This document shows, one piece after another, positions 50,070 to 60,395 of a stretch of DNA of 64,000 bases (position 1 is its first letter; each line of letters begins with the position of its first letter). The notes under the pieces were generated by a model that saw nothing but the letters and a program-made list of their open reading frames with translations, made no database searches and was not told the DNA's origin. The position numbers and the translations under genes are program-made. Origin of the DNA: JAIXWP01 sp041391745 (GTDB lineage: Bacteria; Bacteroidota; Bacteroidia; Flavobacteriales_D; Sanyastnellaceae); NCBI GenBank assembly GCA_041391745.1, contig JAWKNK010000017.1, positions 5,766-69,765 on the forward strand. The letters run 5' to 3'.

Positions 50070-52868
50070 TTAAGCTACAATATTTACAATCTTCTTAGGA
50101 ACAACGATCACTTTTTTAGGCGTTTTTCCATCGAGATACTGAGCCGCTTTTTCGTGAGAAAGAGCGGCTTTTTCTATTTCATCTTTCTCCATCGTAGTCG
50201 GTAGACTGATAAAGAATCTTGTCTTTCCATTGAATGATACAGGATAATCAAATGCGTCGTCTTCAAGATATGAAGCATTGAATTCTGGCCATGCAGCGAC
50301 AGTTACCGAACCTTTCATGCCCAATCTTTCCCAAAGCTCCTCCGCCAAGTGAGGTGCATAAGGAGAGATCAAAATAGTTAACGGTTCTAGGATTTCCCTC
50401 TTGTTGCATTTCAAATCAGTCAATTCATTTACCGCAATCATACTCGTACTCACAACGGTATTCCAACTAAAACGATTTAAGTCATCATTGATTTTTTTTA
50501 TCGTTTTGTGAAGTACTTTCAACTCTGCTTTTGTAGCTGTCTCATCAGAAACCGAACATTCATTCGCTTGGTTGTGATACAATCTCCAGAGCTTTCTCAA
50601 GAAATTATGCACCCCGTTGATTCCCTTGGTATCCCATGGCTTGCTTTGTTCAACAGGTCCCAAAAACATCTCGTAACAACGTAATGTATCTGCTCCAAAT
50701 TTCTCTACCAATTCGTCTGGAGTCTGCACATTGTACTTCGACTTCGACATCTTTTCCACTTCCGTCCCGCAGATGTATTTTCCTTCTTCATTTAAAATGA
50801 ATTCGGTATCACGATACTCAGGTAGCCAATTTTTAAAGGCTTCTGTATCCAACACATCATTATCCACTAAGCTGATATCCGCATGCAAGGCTTGAGTGTC
50901 GAATTCGTCTTTCTTATCAAAACTCACAAACTTATTGGTGCCTTGAATACGATACACAAAACTGCTGCGTCCAAGTATCATTCCTTGGTTGATCATCTTT
51001 TTAAACGGCTCATTAAAACCGATAAATCCAAGATCAAAAAGAATCTTTGTCCAAAATCTTGAGTAAAGCAAGTGACCAGTTCCGTGCTCCGCTCCTCCCA
51101 TATATAAATCTACCTGACCCCAGTAATCTGCTTTCTCACGCGATACAAACGCATCATTATTTTGAGGGTCCATGTATCGCAAAAAATACCATGAACTACC
51201 TGCCCAACCTGGCATGGTGTTGCGATCGTACTTCCAATCTTGAGCACGAGCCAAAGGTGGTTCGCCTTCTTCCGTTGGAAGATATTTATCGACTTCTGGA
51301 AGAATCACTGGCAATGCACTATCAGCAGCTACCATAGGTACTTCCCCTTCATAGGAAACAGGAATTGGCTCTCCCCAGTAGCGCTGGCGACTGAATACTG
51401 CATCGCGAAGTCGGTAGTTGATCTTTCCTTTTCCGCAGCCCAACTTCTCCAATTCTTCAATCACTTTTTTCACAGCATCCTTGTACACCATTCCATTTAA
51501 GAATGATGAATTCACCAATTTAATTTCTTTGCTTGGCTCTGCCTTTTCAGAAATATCAGTATTCTCTAAAATATTCGGAATAGGCAAATTGAATTTTTTA
51601 GCAAAATCAAAATCTCTTTGGTCACCAGAAGGAACAGCCATTACAGCACCTGTTCCATATCCCGCCAACACATAGTCTCCAATCCAAACAGGAACCTTAT
51701 CACCTGTGAATGGATGAATCACATAAGCTCCCGTGAATTCACCAGAAATATTTTTCACATCACTTTGACGGTCTCTTTCTGATTTCAGTTTAGCAGCATT
51801 TTGATATGCTTCCACCGCTGATTTACATTCTGTTGTTGTGATCAAAGAAACCAATTCATGTTCTGGTGCCAAAGTCAAAAACGACACACCGAAAATGGTA
51901 TCAGGACGTGTGGTAAAAACTTCAATTTCATACGCACTTCCCTCTACCATAAATTTCACTGAAGCTCCTTCACTTCTTCCAATCCAATTGCGCTGAATTT
52001 CTTTGATGCTTTCCGACCAATCTATCTTCTCCAAATCATCAATCAATCTTTGTGCATACGCGGTGATTCGCATGCTCCATTGGCGCATTAATTTTTGCTC
52101 CACTGGGTGCCCACCTCTTTCGCTTCTACCGTCTTTCACTTCATCGTTGGCCAACACGGTTCCTAAAGCAGGACACCAGTTTACCATGCTGTCAGCCAAG
52201 TAGGTCAAGCGATAATTCATTAAAATCAATTCCTTCTGCTCGTTGCTCATGCTCCTCCAATCCGTATCGCTGAAATCACCTTCCCATTTTTCACTGAAGA
52301 AAAATTTAGACTTATCAATTTTGGTGTACCAATCATCTTCCATCGCCGCATTCACACCATAATTCCCGTTTTCTTCAAACTTAGAAATCAATGACGAAAT
52401 AGGCTCCGCTTTATCGGTGTCCTTGTTGTACCAACTTTCGAATATTTGCTTAAAAATCCATTGCGTCCATTTGTAATATGATGGATCACTGGTTCGTACT
52501 TCTCTGTTCCAATCGTAGCAAAAACCCATTTTATCCAATTGCTCGCGATAGCGCGCAATATTATTTTCGGTGGTAATTGCAGGATGCTGACCGGTTTGAA
52601 TAGCATATTGTTCTGCAGGTAATCCAAAGCTATCATAACCCATAGGGTGCAATACATTCCATCCTTGATGGCGCATATATCGCGCGTATATATCGCTAGC
52701 GATATATCCTAAAGGGTGCCCCACGTGTAGACCCGCTCCGCTTGGATAAGGAAACATATCCAACACATAAAACTTCTTTTTCGAATTGTCTTCGGAAACC
52801 TTATATGTTTGGTTTTCACGCCAGTTGTTGCGCCATTTCTGCTCTATCGACCTAAAATCGTATTCCAT
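50070..52868 (-). CDS. leuS: leucine--tRNA ligase
   Basis: LeuS charges tRNA-Leu and edits mischarged tRNA. The 932-residue class I enzyme shows the HIGH motif in PYPSGAGLHVGHPLGY, the CP1 editing domain (TTRPDTIFGVSFLTLAPEH, GTGAVMAVPSGDQRDFDFAKKF), the WYFLRYMDPQN region, and KMSKS in VEKMSKSKYNVQTPDEL. The length is slightly above the usual 800-870 because of an insertion before KMSKS (residues ~630-720), as seen in other Bacteroidota. The variant -7 box TATCTTCG is 24 nt upstream of the ATG. Confidence 0.97.
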   Translation of the reverse strand: MEYDFRSIEQKWRNNWRENQTYKVSEDNSKKKFYVLDMFPYPSGAGLHVGHPLGYIASDIYARYMRHQGWNVLHPMGYDSFGLPAEQYAIQTGQHPAITTENNIARYREQLDKMGFCYDWNREVRTSDPSYYKWTQWIFKQIFESWYNKDTDKAEPISSLISKFEENGNYGVNAAMEDDWYTKIDKSKFFFSEKWEGDFSDTDWRSMSNEQKELILMNYRLTYLADSMVNWCPALGTVLANDEVKDGRSERGGHPVEQKLMRQWSMRITAYAQRLIDDLEKIDWSESIKEIQRNWIGRSEGASVKFMVEGSAYEIEVFTTRPDTIFGVSFLTLAPEHELVSLITTTECKSAVEAYQNAAKLKSERDRQSDVKNISGEFTGAYVIHPFTGDKVPVWIGDYVLAGYGTGAVMAVPSGDQRDFDFAKKFNLPIPNILENTDISEKAEPSKEIKLVNSSFLNGMVYKDAVKKVIEELEKLGCGKGKINYRLRDAVFSRQRYWGEPIPVSYEGEVPMVAADSALPVILPEVDKYLPTEEGEPPLARAQDWKYDRNTMPGWAGSSWYFLRYMDPQNNDAFVSREKADYWGQVDLYMGGAEHGTGHLLYSRFWTKILFDLGFIGFNEPFKKMINQGMILGRSSFVYRIQGTNKFVSFDKKDEFDTQALHADISLVDNDVLDTEAFKNWLPEYRDTEFILNEEGKYICGTEVEKMSKSKYNVQTPDELVEKFGADTLRCYEMFLGPVEQSKPWDTKGINGVHNFLRKLWRLYHNQANECSVSDETATKAELKVLHKTIKKINDDLNRFSWNTVVSTSMIAVNELTDLKCNKREILEPLTILISPYAPHLAEELWERLGMKGSVTVAAWPEFNASYLEDDAFDYPVSFNGKTRFFISLPTTMEKDEIEKAALSHEKAAQYLDGKTPKKVIVVPKKIVNIVA

Positions 52869-52892
52869 TTGTATTCAAACTTTTCTGCGCCG

Positions 52893-52900
52893 CGAAGATA
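52893..52900 (-). promoter_or_regulatory. variant -7 box TATCTTCG before leuS
   Basis: The minus-strand TATCTTCG, 24 nt before the leuS ATG, is identical to the boxes upstream of gltX and the second exbB. Confidence 0.4.
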
Positions 52901-52975
52901 CTCGGTATTTTGCCCTAATTTTAGGCCTGTATATACTAAAACGTCGCTTTTTTCGTTGATAAGCGCCTATTTTTT

Positions 52976-52983
52976 GATCTTTG
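52976..52983 (+). promoter_or_regulatory. -7-like box GATCTTTG before porZ
   Basis: GATCTTTG differs from TAnnTTTG in the first base and lies 7 nt before the porZ ATG at 52991, so any leader would be very short. Confidence 0.35.
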
Positions 52984-52990
52984 CCTCCCT

Positions 52991-55321
52991 ATGAAGCATT
53001 TTTTATCTTCTGTTCTGTTGATTTTATCTATCGCCGGTGTGGCTCAAAACCGCTACGGTATTGGTTCCTGGAAAGACCATTTGTGCTATGAAAACCTGAT
53101 AGATGTTTGTGAAGGAGAACCCAACATGTACTATGCTGCTACTCCTGCTAGTCTTTTTTCCTACAGCAAATTTTCTGGTGAAATTCAGCGAATGTCAAAG
53201 CTCAATTTGCTTTCTGATGTGCGTATTTCAGCAATTGAATATGAGGAGTCAAAAAAAATGCTCATCGTTGGATATGAAAATGGAAACCTCGATTTGATAT
53301 TCGATGACGAGCGCACTGTCAATATTCCCGATATTAAAATCAGCTCCATAATTGGTGATAAAAAAATCTACAACATCATTCCTTACAACAACTTAATTTA
53401 CTTGGCAACTGGATTAGGAATTGTAGTTATTGATCCTGTTCGTGCAGAAGTAAAAGAGTCTTATCAAATCGGTCCAAACGGTTCACAAGCGACGGTTTTT
53501 GACATCGCCATTTTCGATGGAAAAATCTATGCATCGCTCACGGACAATGTGCTGTATGCTGATATCACGAACCCAATTCTCGCCAATTTCGCGAATTGGA
53601 CTTCCATGGAAAATCTTCCTGAATCACTGATTGGTATTACCAATATTGAATTTGTGGTAGATCAAATGTTGATTCTTGTAAAAGGAGAAACACAAGACAT
53701 TATTTACAAAAGAGATGTTGGAAATAATGGATGGTTGGTGTTTTTGGAATATCCAGGTTTGTTTTTCAGAAATATGGTTTTCCGAAATAATCAACTCGTT
53801 GTGAGTGGAAGCTACACTGTTGTTCGATTTGATCAATTTCTCGCTCAAATTGATGATGTTACATTGGTTAATGGAATTCAGGTTTATCCCAACATGGCCA
53901 TTGGAGATCGCAATGGTGAAATTTGGATTGCGGATAGCGAAAATGGTTTGATGCGTTCCAACCTGAACGTGCAAGACATTGTAGCGCCAAATGGTCCGCA
54001 TCACCCTGATGCCCGACAAATTGATGCTTTCAATGATCATGTATGGATAGCTCACGGTGGTGTTACTGGGTACTATGGCAATCAATTCAACATCCGAAAT
54101 ATTTCTTACAATACAGATGACGAATGGAAAACCATTGCGAATCCTCCAGGCACTAACACCGATTTCCCAGGAACTTTAGATATCATCTCTGTTTCTATCG
54201 ACCCAACTGATAACAACCATGTGTACATGGGCTCATGGGAAGACGGTTTATTGGAAATACAAAATGGAGAAGTAGTCAATTCTTTCAACTCTACGAACAG
54301 CCCACTTCAAATAGCAGGCTTCACTTGGACCGACGAATGGATTGGCGTTGCAGGAATCGACATTGATCTCAACGGCACGGCATGGTACACCAATTCATTT
54401 ACAAACAATGCACTTCAGGCAAGAGATAAAGATGGAAATTTTTACACCTTCAATCTTTCCCCTACTGTCACCGCAAACAGCATCGTGACCGACATTGTGG
54501 CGGCACAAACAGGATTGATTTGGATGGTGCTTAGAGGAAGAGGTTTGCTTGTGTACAATACAAATGGAACGCTTGAAACAACTAGTGATGATCAGTTCAA
54601 ATTACTCACCGAGCAAGAAGGACAAGGCAACTTAATCAACAACGATGTATATAGCATTAAAGAAGATTTGGACGGTGAAATTTGGATAGGAACTTTGCAA
54701 GGGCTTTCTGTTTTGTACAACCAAGAAGCCGTTTTCACATCGGATCAATTCGACGCTGAAACAATATTGATTGAACAAAGTGGAAACATCCAAGAATTGC
54801 TGGCTACCGAGACCATCACTGCTATAGAAATAGATGGAGGAAACAGAAAATGGATTTCTACAGCCAACAGCGGAGTCTATCTGTTTAGCGATGATGGTGT
54901 AACTCAAATTGAGCACTTCACCATTGACAATAGTCCACTGTTGACAAACAACGTGATCGATATGGCGATCAATCAGCGCACAGGCGAAGTATTTTTCATT
55001 ACAGAGATGGGAGTGATTTCCTATTTCGGCGATGCCACCAATTTTGACCAAGAAATTAAAGAGGTACGCGCTTTTCCAAATCCTGTTTATGAAAACTATG
55101 AAGGTTTAATCACTATTGATGGACTTGCATACAATACCATTGTAAAGATTACGGACCTTCAAGGAAATATTCTATTTGAAACTTCAAGTGAAGGCGGAAG
55201 AGCAACGTGGGATGGAAAAGATTTTAACGGTCAAAAACCAGCCTCAGGCGTCTATTTGATTTTCGCTATTTCTGAAGTTGGCGAATCAGCAAATGTTGGA
55301 AAAATTGCAATCATAAAGTAG
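52991..55321 (+). CDS. porZ: type IX secretion system protein PorZ
   Basis: PorZ is a surface component of the T9SS attachment complex that helps deliver anionic LPS to secreted cargo. The 776-residue sequence starts with a signal peptide ending GVAQ, then GIGSWKDHLCYENLIDVCEGEPNMYYAATPASLFSYSK and SDVRISAIEYEESKKMLIVGYENGNLDLI, the family pattern. Repeated WxxxxNGL-type blades (GEIWIADSENGLM, WIGTLQGLSVLY) indicate beta-propellers. The C-terminus (VRAFPNPVYENYEGLITIDGL...GRATWDGKDFNGQKPASGVYLI) is a T9SS sorting-like domain. It is followed by folC with no gap. Confidence 0.85.
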   Translation: MKHFLSSVLLILSIAGVAQNRYGIGSWKDHLCYENLIDVCEGEPNMYYAATPASLFSYSKFSGEIQRMSKLNLLSDVRISAIEYEESKKMLIVGYENGNLDLIFDDERTVNIPDIKISSIIGDKKIYNIIPYNNLIYLATGLGIVVIDPVRAEVKESYQIGPNGSQATVFDIAIFDGKIYASLTDNVLYADITNPILANFANWTSMENLPESLIGITNIEFVVDQMLILVKGETQDIIYKRDVGNNGWLVFLEYPGLFFRNMVFRNNQLVVSGSYTVVRFDQFLAQIDDVTLVNGIQVYPNMAIGDRNGEIWIADSENGLMRSNLNVQDIVAPNGPHHPDARQIDAFNDHVWIAHGGVTGYYGNQFNIRNISYNTDDEWKTIANPPGTNTDFPGTLDIISVSIDPTDNNHVYMGSWEDGLLEIQNGEVVNSFNSTNSPLQIAGFTWTDEWIGVAGIDIDLNGTAWYTNSFTNNALQARDKDGNFYTFNLSPTVTANSIVTDIVAAQTGLIWMVLRGRGLLVYNTNGTLETTSDDQFKLLTEQEGQGNLINNDVYSIKEDLDGEIWIGTLQGLSVLYNQEAVFTSDQFDAETILIEQSGNIQELLATETITAIEIDGGNRKWISTANSGVYLFSDDGVTQIEHFTIDNSPLLTNNVIDMAINQRTGEVFFITEMGVISYFGDATNFDQEIKEVRAFPNPVYENYEGLITIDGLAYNTIVKITDLQGNILFETSSEGGRATWDGKDFNGQKPASGVYLIFAISEVGESANVGKIAIIK

Positions 55322-56548
55322 ATGAAGTTTACGCAATATGAAGAGGTACTTGATTACCTCTTTGCCCAACTTCCAATGTATCAACGCGTCGGTCCTGCAG
55401 CTTACAAACCCGACCTGAGCAATACCATTGCCTTACTCGAAATTGTTGGGAACCCACAACACCAATTCAAATCAGTGCATGTGGCCGGCACGAATGGAAA
55501 GGGTTCTACATCGCACTTGATAGCGTCTTCACTTCAGGAAGCAGGATATAAAACGGGACTAACAACATCTCCACATCTCAAAGATTTTAGAGAACGCATC
55601 AAAATCAATGGTGCCATGATTCCACATGATGATGTGATTCTATTTGTCAATTCCTTTTCGGAGGATTGGCAAAAAATTTCACCATCATTTTTTGAAATGT
55701 CAGTAGCGCTCGCATTCTGGTATTTCGCAAAAGAAAAAGTAGATATCGCGGTGATCGAAACCGGACTAGGCGGTAGGTTGGACTCCACAAATGTGGTCGT
55801 TCCGGAGGTAACTGCTATTACCAATGTTGGATGGGACCATGTGAATTTACTTGGTGATACACTAGAAAAAATAGCCGCTGAAAAGGCTGGAATAATCAAA
55901 CAAAATATTCCCGTTGTTCTTGGAGAAATGAAACCGAACGTTCATTCGGTTATGATTGAAAAAGCTTCATCAGTAGGTGCTTCGATTATTGACGCATCGT
56001 TGCAATCACCAGAACCCCCTCCATCGGCCTTGCTTGGAAATTATCAAAAAGAGAACAGAAGGACGGCTTTTCAAGTACTTCAAACTTTGAATAAAAAAGG
56101 TTGGAATATTTCTCAAAAAAATATTGAAGTTGGATTTTCAAAGGTGATTGTAAATACATCGTTGATGGGCAGATGGCAAATTCTCTCCCAAGCCCCTCTT
56201 ACAATCGCTGATGTAGGACACAACAAAGACGGCATCGAGCAAATCATCGCGCAGTTGGCCGAGCAACAGTTTGATCATTTGCATTTTGTCATCGCCATGG
56301 TGAATGACAAAGACATTAGATCTGTGCTGGAATTATTACCGAAAGAAGCCACCTATTATTTCAGTAAAGCACAAGTTCAGCGTGGACTGGAAGCTTCAAT
56401 TTTGAAAGCCCAAGCAGAAGAAGTCGGACTATCAGGAAACACTTACAGCACGATTGAAGAAGCATTCCAAGCTGCAAAAGAAAAAGCCTCCCAAAAAGAT
56501 TTAATCTTTATAGGAGGCTCAGTCTTTACAGTTGCTGAAGTTTTATAA
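55322..56548 (+). CDS. folC: bifunctional folylpolyglutamate/dihydrofolate synthase
   Basis: FolC adds glutamate to dihydropteroate and folates. The 408-residue Mur-ligase-fold protein has the P-loop VHVAGTNGKGSTSHLIA, TSPHLKDFRERIKING, the ETGLGGRLDSTNVV motif, NVGWDHVNLLGDTLEKIAAEKAGIIK, and the C-terminal DVGHNKDGI. The ATG follows the porZ stop directly. It is convergent with the tonB gene, 3 nt away. Confidence 0.96.
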   Translation: MKFTQYEEVLDYLFAQLPMYQRVGPAAYKPDLSNTIALLEIVGNPQHQFKSVHVAGTNGKGSTSHLIASSLQEAGYKTGLTTSPHLKDFRERIKINGAMIPHDDVILFVNSFSEDWQKISPSFFEMSVALAFWYFAKEKVDIAVIETGLGGRLDSTNVVVPEVTAITNVGWDHVNLLGDTLEKIAAEKAGIIKQNIPVVLGEMKPNVHSVMIEKASSVGASIIDASLQSPEPPPSALLGNYQKENRRTAFQVLQTLNKKGWNISQKNIEVGFSKVIVNTSLMGRWQILSQAPLTIADVGHNKDGIEQIIAQLAEQQFDHLHFVIAMVNDKDIRSVLELLPKEATYYFSKAQVQRGLEASILKAQAEEVGLSGNTYSTIEEAFQAAKEKASQKDLIFIGGSVFTVAEVL

Positions 56549-56551
56549 TTC

Positions 56552-57334
56552 TTATTTCAATTCGAAATAAATAGTAATTGATCCTTTCTGGTTCGTTGTC
56601 GCATCAGGTTTTACCGAAAACTTCGCAGATTTCGCCGCTTTCAGTGCGAGTGCATATAGCTGTGTAGCACCACTTGCTGTAGTGTTTGACAACTGGGAAT
56701 TTACATTAGCAGAAACCACATTCCCATTTTTATCTACGATAATATCAACCACAACTTTACCTTCTTCAGTTGGTCGTTCGTCCAACTTAGGTTGAGCAGT
56801 CATGCTTCTTCCTGTTAGCGCCCAGGAGCCGTTTCCTCCACCACCATTGAAAATTCCCTTACCATCCACTCTACCGTCAGGATTTCCTTCCTTTCCTCCA
56901 CCTTGTGTATCTCCGCCCCCACTTTGGCTTCCGTTATTATTATTCAACGAATTCAAAGCATTATTGAGTGGATTACTCACTTCCTGTGGTTTAGGATCAG
57001 GCTTAGGGTTAGGTTTAGGATCGGGCTTTGGGTTGGGATTGTCCACTGGTTTTGGAGCAACTACAGGAGCTTCCTCTTGTGTTTCCACTGATTCTTCAGT
57101 TTGTGGTTCCGAAGCATTGGTTGTTTGAGCTACAGTGGCTGCATCTTGCGAATCCCCTGAACCTTGATCGAAGTCACCGAGGGAGGCCACGTTAAGTGAC
57201 ATAAACTGAGTTCCATCTCCTGCTCCGCCGCCGCAGTCGCGCAGCATCAACATGAGCAAAAGTGCCATTGCAACGTGGATTCCAAGGCTTCCCACCCAGG
57301 AAATACTCTTTTGTGAAGTGTTTGTTGTTTGCAT
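56552..57334 (-). CDS. tonB: TonB-type energy transducer
   Basis: This 260-residue protein has one N-terminal membrane helix (WVGSLGIHVAMALLLMLML), a long periplasmic linker with a Pro-Lys-Asp/Asn repeat (PNPKPDPKPNPKPDPKPQE, about residues 100-118) and an Asn/Gly-rich stretch, then a C-terminal domain (GKVVVDIIVDKNGNVVSANVNSQ). It couples the ExbBD motor to outer-membrane transporters. It lies 2 nt after exbD in an exbB-exbD-tonB order. Confidence 0.9.
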   Translation of the reverse strand: MQTTNTSQKSISWVGSLGIHVAMALLLMLMLRDCGGGAGDGTQFMSLNVASLGDFDQGSGDSQDAATVAQTTNASEPQTEESVETQEEAPVVAPKPVDNPNPKPDPKPNPKPDPKPQEVSNPLNNALNSLNNNNGSQSGGGDTQGGGKEGNPDGRVDGKGIFNGGGGNGSWALTGRSMTAQPKLDERPTEEGKVVVDIIVDKNGNVVSANVNSQLSNTTASGATQLYALALKAAKSAKFSVKPDATTNQKGSITIYFELK

Positions 57335-57336
57335 GA

Positions 57337-57738
57337 TTACTCCTTTTTTGCCTTAGTAGCAATAACGGGATTGCAGTGCAGTACCTTCAAGGTTGAAAAA
57401 AGTTCAATGGTCTCGCCTGTTGGCACGTCTCTGTCCACATTTAGGATTACAGTGCGTTTATCGTCTGGCTTACCTGCCATAAGGGCTGTAAGCTTATCCT
57501 TGATCATTTCCTTCCCTACTACATCATTATTTACCATGAATACCAAATCTTTGGTGATGGTAACCGACACAGCACCTGAGAGTGCTTCACCGGTTGAAGT
57601 TTTAGGGAGATTTACAGCTTCACCGTTTACAGCCATGGTAGACATTACGATGAAGAAAATCAAAAGAAGGAACACGAGGTCGGAGATAGACGACATGTTG
57701 GCTTCTGCCTTTATTGTATTTCGTCTTCCAAAATCCAT
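57337..57738 (-). CDS. exbD: ExbD/TolR family biopolymer transport protein
   Basis: This 133-residue protein has one membrane helix with the motor aspartate just before it (SSISDLVFLLLIFFIVMSTMA) and a periplasmic domain. It pairs with the ExbB upstream by 9 nt to harvest ion-motive force for TonB. Confidence 0.92.
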   Translation of the reverse strand: MDFGRRNTIKAEANMSSISDLVFLLLIFFIVMSTMAVNGEAVNLPKTSTGEALSGAVSVTITKDLVFMVNNDVVGKEMIKDKLTALMAGKPDDKRTVILNVDRDVPTGETIELFSTLKVLHCNPVIATKAKKE

Positions 57739-57747
57739 AAGCCCTCC

Positions 57748-58455
57748 TTAGTTAGTTGGTTGTTCGAGGATGTCGATGAACTCAACTGCTCTCGCTTCCA
57801 TTTTATTGATCACCTTTCCGATGCGTCCTACAAGCGTGTTGTATGCTACGAATGCGATAATCCCCACAATCAAACCAACAACAGTGGTAATCATTGCAAG
57901 CATCATATCACCGCCCATCGAAGCGAGGTCTGGACCGTTTACTTTGATAGAGCGAAATACACCGACCATACCTATTACTGTACCAAGGAAACCTAGCATC
58001 GGAGCAGCTCCAGCGCTGGTGGCAAGGAAAGATACATTTTTCTCCAAATTATAAATTTCAAGCTTACCCACGTTTTCGATGGCAGCTTTGATATCCGTCA
58101 TATCCTTTCCAATTCGGCTGATTCCTTTTTCAAGCATTCTTGCCACAGGAGTTTGACTAGTGGCACACAGGTTTCTCGCGCTATCCAATTTACCTTGATT
58201 GATGTACTCCTTGATTTTATCCATGAAGTTACCTTCTTCTTTCAAAGCTTTATTGATGGCTTGTGTACGTTCGAAAAAGATGTACACCGAAACAAGACTC
58301 AAAATGATTTGAGGAATGTAGATATAAGCTCCTTTCAGAAACTCTCCCAGGATATCTATTTTTTCTTCCGGGTTTTCAATCTCTGGGGTGCTAATGCTGT
58401 CAACAGCTTGGCCTGCCACGGTTAGGCCTTCTTGTAAATAAACTAGAAAATCCAT
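57748..58455 (-). CDS. exbB: MotA/TolQ/ExbB proton channel family protein
   Basis: This 235-residue inner-membrane motor subunit has three helices, the first at YIPQIILSLVSVYIFFERTQAI. The conserved channel segments are LEKNVSFLATSAGAAPMLGFLGTVIGMVGVFRSI and GGDMMLAMITTVVGLIVGIIAFVAYNTLVGRI. It heads the exbB-exbD-tonB run; a 126-nt spacer with a small hairpin separates it from nhaD upstream. Confidence 0.92.
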   Translation of the reverse strand: MDFLVYLQEGLTVAGQAVDSISTPEIENPEEKIDILGEFLKGAYIYIPQIILSLVSVYIFFERTQAINKALKEEGNFMDKIKEYINQGKLDSARNLCATSQTPVARMLEKGISRIGKDMTDIKAAIENVGKLEIYNLEKNVSFLATSAGAAPMLGFLGTVIGMVGVFRSIKVNGPDLASMGGDMMLAMITTVVGLIVGIIAFVAYNTLVGRIGKVINKMEARAVEFIDILEQPTN

Positions 58456-58491
58456 TGAGTAGTTGATTTAAGGTTACAAATCCCTTGCATT

Positions 58492-58506
58492 CGCTTGTAA
58501 CAAGCG
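58492..58506. repeat. small hairpin in the nhaD-exbB spacer
   Basis: CGCTTG-TAA-CAAGCG is a perfect 6-bp stem with a 3-nt loop. The five T that follow are on the plus strand, where no gene ends, so its likely role is in the minus-strand nhaD-exbB mRNA, if it has one. Confidence 0.35.
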
Positions 58507-58581
58507 ATTTTTCAACGAGCAAGTTGCTATAAAATTGTGTTTGCCCGTGAGCCCTTAAAATAATTTATTCAATGCCGATTG

Positions 58582-59967
58582 TCAATGAAGCAATGTCATT
58601 TCGATGATGTATGCAGCAGCTCCACCGAAATAACCGATCAATGCCCAAAGCGACACATTTTTGAGGTACCACATGAAGTCGATTTTCTCCAACCCCATAA
58701 CGGCTACACCCGCAGCACTACCAATGATAAGGATGCTTCCACCTGTACCCGCAGTGTATGCCTAGAAATGCCAGAAAATACCATCTTGAACAAACATGTC
58801 TAACCACGGATCGCCCACCACTGCTGGACTGATATCGTACATATTCATGCTCGCTGCCACAAGTGGCACGTTGTCTACAATGGCCGACAATACGCCGATT
58901 GCCATATTGATCGCATAAACATTTCCTAAAGAATCTTTTAATCCCTCCGCCAAAGTGCGCAAGTGCCCCACTTCTTGTAAGGCTGATACCGCCAGTAGTA
59001 TACCTAAGAAGAACAATACAGAAGGCATATCAATCTTACGCAAAGCATGCAATGCGCTCAATTGACTTTTTTCTGAAGCCATCTTGCCGCTGTGCATCAC
59101 TTCGGTGGCAAACCATACCACCCCAAGGCTAAACATGATACCCATGAATGGTGGCAAGTGTGTTACGCTTTTGAAAATCGGAACAAATAATAATCCTCCA
59201 ACACCCAAAATGAAAGCAATGCTTCTCTCGCGTGCGCTCACTATTGAATCTTCCGATTCATCAGAAGCGGGGCGCTCTACATTTCCTTTCATTACAAAAG
59301 ATAGGATAGCAAGTGGCAACACCATGTTGACCAAGCTCGCAATGAATATCTCTGAAATGATGCTCGCGCTTGTAATTTGCTTTCCAATCCAAAGCATTGT
59401 TGTGGTGACGTCACCAATTGGCGACCAAGCACCGCCGCTGTTTGCAGCAATCACTACTACTCCACCAAAGAACCAACGTGTCTTTTGATCAGCTATCAAT
59501 TTTCTAATCAAACTGATCATTACGATTGAAGTCGTCAAGTTGTCTAAGGCTGCAGAAAGGAAGAAGGTAAGAATAGCGATCACCCACATCAAGCGCACTT
59601 TGCTCTTCGATTGAATTCTATCCGTAATTACTCTAAATCCTTCGTGTGCATCCACAATTTCCACAATAGTCATTGCACCCATCAAGAACAATAGGATACC
59701 CGCAATCTCTTGTAAGTGGTGAAGTAATCGGTGATCAAAAAATCCAGCCAAAGTCAAATCTGTGCCTTCGGTGAGTTTCATGAAATCTTTGAGCTCTCCG
59801 AAATATTGAGAAAGGTGATCAGGCACTGCTGTTGCACCTACCACCAAAATAGACCAACATAAAACACCAGTGATAAGCGCCGTTGCCGCTTTATCAATTT
59901 TAATATTATGTTCGGTAGCAATACCTACATAACCTAAAACAAAAACTACTAAAATTAAAATTTCCAT
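58582..59967 (-). CDS. nhaD: NhaD-type sodium:proton antiporter (one frameshift near the end)
   Basis: NhaD exports Na+ in exchange for H+. The sequence has about 12 hydrophobic segments and typical NhaD stretches: LLFLMGAMTIVEIVDAHEGFRVI, AALDNLTTSIVMISLIRKLI, GGVVVIAANSGGAWSPIGDVTTTMLWI and GVLSAIVDNVPLVAASMNMY. The frame stops at 58762, but the last 60 residues (AGTGGSILIIGSAAGVAVMGLEKIDF...GYFGGAAAYIIEMTLLH) follow in another frame to a TGA at 58582-58584. One indel near 58762-58765 explains it. The gene is flanked by two ExbBD pairs on the same strand. Confidence 0.92.
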
Positions 59968-59977
59968 ATAACAGATA

Positions 59978-60379
59978 TTAGGACGGTTTTCCCGTCTTCA
60001 AGTACATTCTTATGTTGTGGCGTGAGCCGATTTGCATTACATCCACCAAATCTTGAACAGAGAGGTTTCTATCAATGTTGATAGCGCAAGAAGCGTCTGG
60101 TTCTTTCCTGGCAATGGCTTCTAAGCGAGTTTCCAGTTGTTCAAGCGACAACTCTTGTCCATCTAAATAATAATGGCGGTCGATATCAACTGTCAACTGA
60201 ATATTTCTTTTCGATTCCTTTTCTTGATTGTCGGGTGCTGAAGGCAGCAACACCTTAATCACATTTGGATTCGTCATTGTTGAAATGATAAGAAAGAAAA
60301 GCAAAAGGAAAAACATAATATCGTTGAGTGAGTGGGTACTCACTTCAGCGCCATGTTTTCTTTTTCTTCTAATCTTCAT
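59978..60379 (-). CDS. exbD: ExbD/TolR family biopolymer transport protein (second copy)
   Basis: This 133-residue protein has one membrane helix with an aspartate before it (STHSLNDIMFFLLLFFLIISTM) and a periplasmic domain (LTVDIDRHYYLDGQELSLEQLETRL...NIDRNLSVQDLVDVM). It differs clearly from the copy at 57337. It lies 16 nt after its ExbB partner and 10 nt before nhaD. Confidence 0.9.
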   Translation of the reverse strand: MKIRRKRKHGAEVSTHSLNDIMFFLLLFFLIISTMTNPNVIKVLLPSAPDNQEKESKRNIQLTVDIDRHYYLDGQELSLEQLETRLEAIARKEPDASCAINIDRNLSVQDLVDVMQIGSRHNIRMYLKTGKPS

Positions 60380-60395
60380 CTGAATCGTATTGTGA

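Noticed and set aside
56990..57050. CRISPR-like or DNA-level tandem repeat in the tonB gene
   Set aside because: It is the coding sequence of the Pro-Lys linker normal for TonB; no spacer structure is present.
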